Source of the DNA: Candidatus Scybalocola fimicaballi
GTDB lineage: Bacteria; Bacteroidota; Bacteroidia; Bacteroidales; Paludibacteraceae
Direction: 5' to 3'
NCBI GenBank assembly: GCA_002317115.1
Contig: DCIP01000100.1
Coordinates: forward strand, 1 to 8,698
Length of the DNA: 8,698 nt
In this document: positions 5,891 through 8,698 of the stretch, piece after piece
Position numbering within the stretch: position 1 is the first letter of the stretch
Layout of the letters: each line of letters starts with the position of its first letter
Notes under the pieces: generated by a model
What the model saw: only the letters and a program-made list of their open reading frames with translations
Told to the model about the DNA's origin: nothing
Database searches by the model: none
Translations under genes and position numbers: made by a program

Positions 5891-7510
5891 ATGAAAAAAT
5901 TAATGTTAGGAACCATTGTGGCGATCGTGCCATTTGGCGTCATAAATGCAAAGTCATTTATTAAAGTAGAGACAATAGACGGTGCTATTTCTATATTGAA
6001 TAATGATAGCGTAAAAAATATCACTTACGAAAAGGCTGGAAAAAAAGGAGGCGTCGACGTTTCTGGAAATTCCAATTCTTATGATTTCGTAGACCTAGGT
6101 CTTGATGATGGAACTCTTTGGGCGACATGTAACGTCGGTGCTACAAAACCTTATGAGATAGGTGATTATTTTGCTTGGGGAGAAACAGAACCGAAATCAG
6201 AATACACTGCGGATAATTACAAATGGGTTGAAAGAGTGGATGGTACACTCAAATACACAAAATATAACAATGATCGAAGCCTTGGCACTTTTGATGCCAA
6301 ATTCACGCTATATCCAGAAGACAACGCAGCTTATGTTAACATGGGTGAAAACTGGACAATGCCAAGTGCTCGCGAGTGGATTGCTCTATCAAACGCATGT
6401 GAGTGGACATGGATGGACAATTATCAAGGCAGTGGCATATCCGGTGTATTAGGAACATCTAAATATAATAACAATACAATATTCCTACCTGCAGGTGGTG
6501 AAATTGACGATACAAAAAATCCGGATTTATGTTCTGCTGGTTACTTTATGGAGCCATCATTGGAGTATACTCAAATTCCACATGCAGCTCAGTTTTCAAA
6601 AACAAGGGAATTAACAAGAGGTGCAAATGGTAGAAGATTTACAGGTCGAAATGTAAGAGCAATTCTTAACACAGACGCAGTCAAAGATTCTTCATTTTTC
6701 ATGGTGGTAAACTATAAAAATGGTGAGAATGTTTATTTTGATTCAAAAGATGTCAAAGAAGTGTCTATCATTAAAGAACACAACGAAGAGATCGACGGAG
6801 TCACTGTCACTGTTAACTTTGGAAAAAACGCATACGTTGATTTAGGATTACCAAGTGGTTTGAAATGGGCTACTTCAAATCTAGGAGCAAGCAATCCAAA
6901 AGAAGTTGGTTCTTATTTTTCTTGGGGTGAAACTTGTGCAAAAGACACTTTTATGAGGGATAATTACAAATTTTTCAAAGACACACAAAAAGGAACATTC
7001 TATACTAAGTACACATATCCTGTTCCAGAAGGAATGGAAAAATGGGTGTCTTGGTATGACGAAAAAGGCAACTTCATTGGTGATAGTTTGTGTATACTAG
7101 AACATATTGACGACGCTGCATATATGAATTGGGGATCAAACTGGCGTATTCCAACTATTGAAGAAATGAATGAACTTATTGAAAACTGCGAATGGTCGTT
7201 GTGTTACAATGCCGACAGTTCTGAAGTAATAGGTTTTGAAGGAAAGTCTATTATAAATAATAATAAGATTTATTTGCCTGTCTCAGGTTATGGATACCAG
7301 GGAGGTAAAGAATGGAAATCATTAGGTGTATATACGACCTCTAGTCTTAATAAAGATAGCGCACATGAATTCTTTGCTGCTCTAATTGGTCAAGCATATA
7401 AACAAGACAGTATGGGACACTTAACCTATTTAGATTCGATGGAATACAAAAAGAGAATAATGTCTAGAAATTCTGGTTTCCCAATACGCCCTGTTTATAT
7501 CGATAAATAA
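5891..7510 (+). CDS. Secreted protein with two lectin-like 'VDLGLPSG-WAT' domains
   Basis: This is a 539-residue protein. Residues 1-20 are a signal peptide (MKK, hydrophobic core, cleavage near INA|KS). Two modules follow, each led by a strand motif: VETIDG...SVKNITYE (26-47) and VNYKNG...DVKEVSII (273-294). Each main domain has D/Y-x-V-D-L-G-L (66-71, 315-320), WAT.N.GA (77-84, 326-333), Y-F-A/S-W-G-E-T (93-99, 342-348), W-x-M/I-P-(S/T) (155-159, 418-422), C-E-W-(T/S) (170-173, 433-436), I-(F/Y)-LP-(A/V)-(G/S)-G (197-203, 460-466) and a final R...(V/I)R. The pattern is common in Bacteroidales secreted proteins and recalls DUF1566/FISUMP-like C-type-lectin-fold domains; that link is from memory. 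A ligand-binding role is likely but unproven. AGAAGG abuts the ATG with no spacer, too close for a normal Shine-Dalgarno. It has no recognisable sorting tail, unlike the gene before it. Confidence 0.88.
   Translation: MKKLMLGTIVAIVPFGVINAKSFIKVETIDGAISILNNDSVKNITYEKAGKKGGVDVSGNSNSYDFVDLGLDDGTLWATCNVGATKPYEIGDYFAWGETEPKSEYTADNYKWVERVDGTLKYTKYNNDRSLGTFDAKFTLYPEDNAAYVNMGENWTMPSAREWIALSNACEWTWMDNYQGSGISGVLGTSKYNNNTIFLPAGGEIDDTKNPDLCSAGYFMEPSLEYTQIPHAAQFSKTRELTRGANGRRFTGRNVRAILNTDAVKDSSFFMVVNYKNGENVYFDSKDVKEVSIIKEHNEEIDGVTVTVNFGKNAYVDLGLPSGLKWATSNLGASNPKEVGSYFSWGETCAKDTFMRDNYKFFKDTQKGTFYTKYTYPVPEGMEKWVSWYDEKGNFIGDSLCILEHIDDAAYMNWGSNWRIPTIEEMNELIENCEWSLCYNADSSEVIGFEGKSIINNNKIYLPVSGYGYQGGKEWKSLGVYTTSSLNKDSAHEFFAALIGQAYKQDSMGHLTYLDSMEYKKRIMSRNSGFPIRPVYIDK
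6083..7501 (+). repeat. Internal duplication of the lectin-like domain (two copies)
   Basis: Copy 1 is about residues 65-258 (6083-6664) and copy 2 about 313-537 (6827-7501) of the 539-residue protein. Landmarks align in order: VDLGL, WAT.N.GA, W-G-E-T, D-N-Y-K, Y-T-K-Y, D-x-A-A-Y-x-N, W-x-x-P, C-E-W, the N-rich N-N-N-(K/T)-I strand, LP, and a C-terminal R-x-x-x-x-x-R. Copy 2 carries an insertion of about 20 residues between the Y-T-K-Y and A-A-Y motifs (about 376-405). Similarity is at protein level. Confidence 0.85.
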
Positions 7511-7512
7511 CA

Positions 7513-7525
7513 ATACTTTAAGTAT
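7513..7525. repeat. Short inverted repeat after the operon stop
   Basis: ATACTT-T-AAGTAT is a perfect 6-bp inverted repeat with a one-base centre, three bases after the operon's stop codon. The one-base loop is too tight for a good RNA hairpin, and the stem is AT-rich. It may be a minor 3'-end element or chance. The strong hairpin just downstream is the more likely terminator. Confidence 0.3.
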
Positions 7526-7530
7526 CAATA

Positions 7531-7560
7531 AAAAAGCCCTGCGAAAACCGCAGGGCTTTT
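7531..7560. terminator. Bidirectional rho-independent terminator between convergent genes
   Basis: GCCCTGCG (7536-7543), loop AAAAC, CGCAGGGC (7549-7556) form a perfect 8-bp GC-rich stem. It is flanked by an A run on the left (7531-7535) and TTTT on the right (7557-7560), so it reads as hairpin plus U-run on both strands. It sits 25 bases after the operon stop (7510) and 6 bases beyond the isomerase stop (7563), and would end both converging transcripts. Confidence 0.9.
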
Positions 7561-7562
7561 CG

Positions 7563-8330
7563 TTATTTATTACTGATTATAAAATCTAAAGATTCCTTCA
7601 AGTCGACGCGAATGTCACTATAACAATCCTGATCTATCAACATCGGTATTCCACTCTTCTGAGCCATCTCAATAGCAGATTTTGAATCAATCGATCCTAA
7701 CCCTATCGGAACGTCTTCTTCAGATTCTCCAGGTTTAACAAAATCTTTGAAATGAACCGACTCTACCCTACTCTCATTACGCTTGAAGAAAGCAATCGGA
7801 TCTTCTCCACCAGCCGCACACCATCCCAAATCAAGTTGGAAGCCAACCTTACCGTCGCATAAATCAACCAATCTCTCCAATGCTGTGACACCGTTAATCC
7901 TAACTTCTGTGTCGGGCTTATTATTGTGGATTAGAATTCGTGCGCCACACGATTTCAATCTTTCGGCTACCTCAAACAAAACCAATGATCTTTCTCTAAG
8001 AGTATTCTCATCAAAACGATTTGGCATACCTACTACGAACTGCTTGATACCATATTCGTTGGCTAACATAATCATCTCGTCGACGGAATTTTCTAAGGAT
8101 TCAGTGACAACGTGGATTGACTTAACTCCAAGGTCGATATTCTTCATCAGTTCGTATAGATGCTGGAATCTCATCATTGTCCAGAAAGATGGGTTATCAT
8201 GAGTCAGACCACCCATCAACACGCACGGTTCAACATTGTTGATTCCTACGGCACTGACGGCGATCAAAAGATCCTCTTCTTTCATCACTTGCTTTGAGCA
8301 AGGCCCATACAGATTTAAACCAATATTCAT
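7563..8330 (-). CDS. Sugar phosphate isomerase/epimerase-like TIM-barrel protein
   Basis: This 255-residue protein belongs to the xylose isomerase-like/AP endonuclease 2 TIM-barrel superfamily, whose members use a divalent metal to isomerise or epimerise sugars and polyols. Visible landmarks are VEP (33-35), IHNN-KPDTE (134-142, the equivalent of YHNH..EF), QLDLGW (165-170), an AGGEDP-type turn (173-178), VHFKDF (192-197), GLGSID (210-215) and LIDQD (231-235). Likely metal ligands are in or near H135, E142, D167 and H193, plus the LIDQD acid, which is Asp where relatives often have Glu (VEQD). Length fits the small members of the family. There is no signal peptide, so it is cytoplasmic. It is convergent with the secreted-protein operon and shares its terminator. 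A palindrome near its promoter suggests regulation. The substrate cannot be read from sequence, and no sugar kinase or transporter is adjacent in the window. Confidence 0.88.
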   Translation of the reverse strand: MNIGLNLYGPCSKQVMKEEDLLIAVSAVGINNVEPCVLMGGLTHDNPSFWTMMRFQHLYELMKNIDLGVKSIHVVTESLENSVDEMIMLANEYGIKQFVVGMPNRFDENTLRERSLVLFEVAERLKSCGARILIHNNKPDTEVRINGVTALERLVDLCDGKVGFQLDLGWCAAGGEDPIAFFKRNESRVESVHFKDFVKPGESEEDVPIGLGSIDSKSAIEMAQKSGIPMLIDQDCYSDIRVDLKESLDFIISNK

Positions 8331-8385
8331 TTTACGTCAATTAATCAAATCATTACTATTTAGTGTTTGTTATTCTCTTGTAGAA

Positions 8386-8401
8386 ACGTTGTGCACAACG
8401 T
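8386..8401. promoter_or_regulatory. Perfect 16-bp palindrome, candidate operator for the isomerase gene
   Basis: ACGTTGTGCACAACGT is identical to its reverse complement across all 16 bases. It begins five bases downstream of the predicted isomerase -7 element, so it would cover roughly the transcription start and first transcribed bases, a classic repressor position. The symmetry suits a LacI-, GntR- or similar dimeric regulator, but no regulator gene is in the window. As RNA it could form a 6-bp stem with a TGCA loop. No second copy was seen in the window. Confidence 0.55.
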
Positions 8402-8406
8402 CTATG

Positions 8407-8414
8407 CAAAATTA
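8407..8414 (-). promoter_or_regulatory. Probable -7 element of the isomerase gene
   Basis: On the minus strand TAATTTTG (8414-8407) matches TAnnTTTG. Transcription would start near 8403, leaving a leader of about 73 bases before the ATG at 8330. Several CAAA words on the plus strand (8422-8433, 8439-8442) give TTTG upstream, but none at the ideal 19-21 base spacing. Confidence 0.5.
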
Positions 8415-8457
8415 CAATTATCAAACAAACAAAGCTTACAAAAAGCATAAAAATGGC

Positions 8458-8465
8458 TATATTTG
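8458..8465 (+). promoter_or_regulatory. Probable -7 element of miaA
   Basis: TATATTTG matches TAnnTTTG and lies 42 bases before the miaA ATG at 8508, giving a short leader. No -33 TTTG is present at the expected distance upstream. This and the isomerase -7 element point away from each other about 50 bp apart in the 177-bp gap 8331-8507, so the two promoters overlap back to back. Confidence 0.45.
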
Positions 8466-8507
8466 TAATCAAATTCATCATTTAGAAGATAATCAAACCC
8501 AAATTTA

Positions 8508-8698
8508 ATGAGCAAACGACTGATTGTCATACTCGGACCGACTGCCATAGGCAAAACTGAACTCAGCATTCAAATTGCTGAACGTCTCAACACGGATATC
8601 ATCTCGTGCGATTCACGCCAGTTTTATAAGGATATTCCGATTGTGACAGCAGCACCGTCTGCAGAAGAGTTGAGCCGAGCCAAACACCATTTCATTGG
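8508..8698 (+). CDS. miaA: tRNA dimethylallyltransferase MiaA, N-terminal part
   Basis: The first 63 codons plus two bases are present; the gene continues beyond the right edge. MiaA transfers a dimethylallyl group from DMAPP to N6 of A37 in tRNAs that read codons starting with U. The P-loop is GPTAIGKT (residues 10-17). The DSRQ motif (35-38), with the likely catalytic Asp35, follows an I-I-S-C strand. The Y-K-D-I-P-I-V-T-A-A-P segment (40-50) and the K-H-H-F-I end (59-63) fit the family. Most homologues have G where this has V45 (IGTA to IVTA). The MSKRLIVILGPT start fits the family's short N-terminus. The gene is divergent from the isomerase and functionally unrelated to the surface cluster. 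The TAATG at 8506-8510 lets an antisense-overlapping shadow ORF end on the start codon; this is coincidental. Confidence 0.93.
   Translation, partial: MSKRLIVILGPTAIGKTELSIQIAERLNTDIISCDSRQFYKDIPIVTAAPSAEELSRAKHHFI

Noticed and set aside
5833..6024. Minus-strand 63-residue ORF across the junction of the two operon genes
   Set aside because: It is antisense to two well-supported signal-peptide genes, and its hydrophobic look comes from complementing their sequence.
6162..6452. Plus-strand 96-residue ORF inside the 539-residue gene
   Set aside because: It is an alternate frame of a gene with clear domain motifs.
7783..8508. Plus-strand ORFs opposite the isomerase, one ending on the miaA start
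   Set aside because: They are mostly antisense to a recognisable TIM-barrel gene. The overlap with the miaA start via TAATG is coincidental, because the upstream peptide has no family resemblance.
1..8698. A defence, phage or mobile-element system
   Set aside because: No transposase, integrase, nuclease, helicase, toxin or terminal inverted repeats were recognised in any frame.

Overview
The window looks like Bacteroidales (Bacteroides/Prevotella/Porphyromonas relatives) chromosome. It is AT-rich (about 40% GC by eye). Promoter-like sites fit the Bacteroidetes -33/-7 consensus (TTTG, then TAnnTTTG), and starts mostly lack Shine-Dalgarno sequences. Four kinds of protein point the same way: Cys-paired Ig-like arrays of the type found in giant Bacteroidetes surface proteins, a type IX secretion (T9SS)-like C-terminal tail, the 'VDLGLPSG..WAT.N.GA' domain, and a MiaA of the Bacteroides type. 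Genus was not determined.

Layout. (1) Positions 1-5150, minus strand: one uninterrupted reading frame of 1716 codons that runs off the left edge without a stop. It encodes a giant secreted protein: signal peptide, a duplicated [jelly-roll-like + Ig-like] module, then at least 11 Ig-like repeats, each with exactly two cysteines. It fills nearly 60% of the window. The many small plus-strand ORFs over it are shadows. (2) 5151-5416: divergent promoter region, with a near-consensus promoter for the giant gene and a -7 element facing right. (3) 5417-7510, plus strand: a two-gene operon of secreted proteins, a 154-residue protein with a T9SS-like tail and a 539-residue protein made of two lectin-like domains. 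(4) 7531-7560: a perfect hairpin flanked by A and T runs, serving both converging transcripts. (5) 7563-8330, minus strand: a sugar phosphate isomerase/epimerase-like TIM barrel. (6) 8331-8507: divergent intergenic region with a perfect 16-bp palindrome just downstream of the isomerase promoter. (7) 8508 to the right edge, plus strand: the start of miaA.

How the genes fit together. The left three genes form a divergent surface or secretion cluster. All have signal peptides, and the giant gene and the operon fire outward from one 266-bp region, so shared control is plausible. The small protein and the 539-residue protein share a short 'dG...VK..' strand motif, which suggests related roles at the cell surface. 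The isomerase and miaA look like ordinary metabolic and tRNA-modification genes outside that cluster. No tRNA, rRNA, CRISPR array, insertion sequence or phage gene was seen. The best candidate for something undescribed is the giant adhesin-like protein paired with the divergent two-gene operon.
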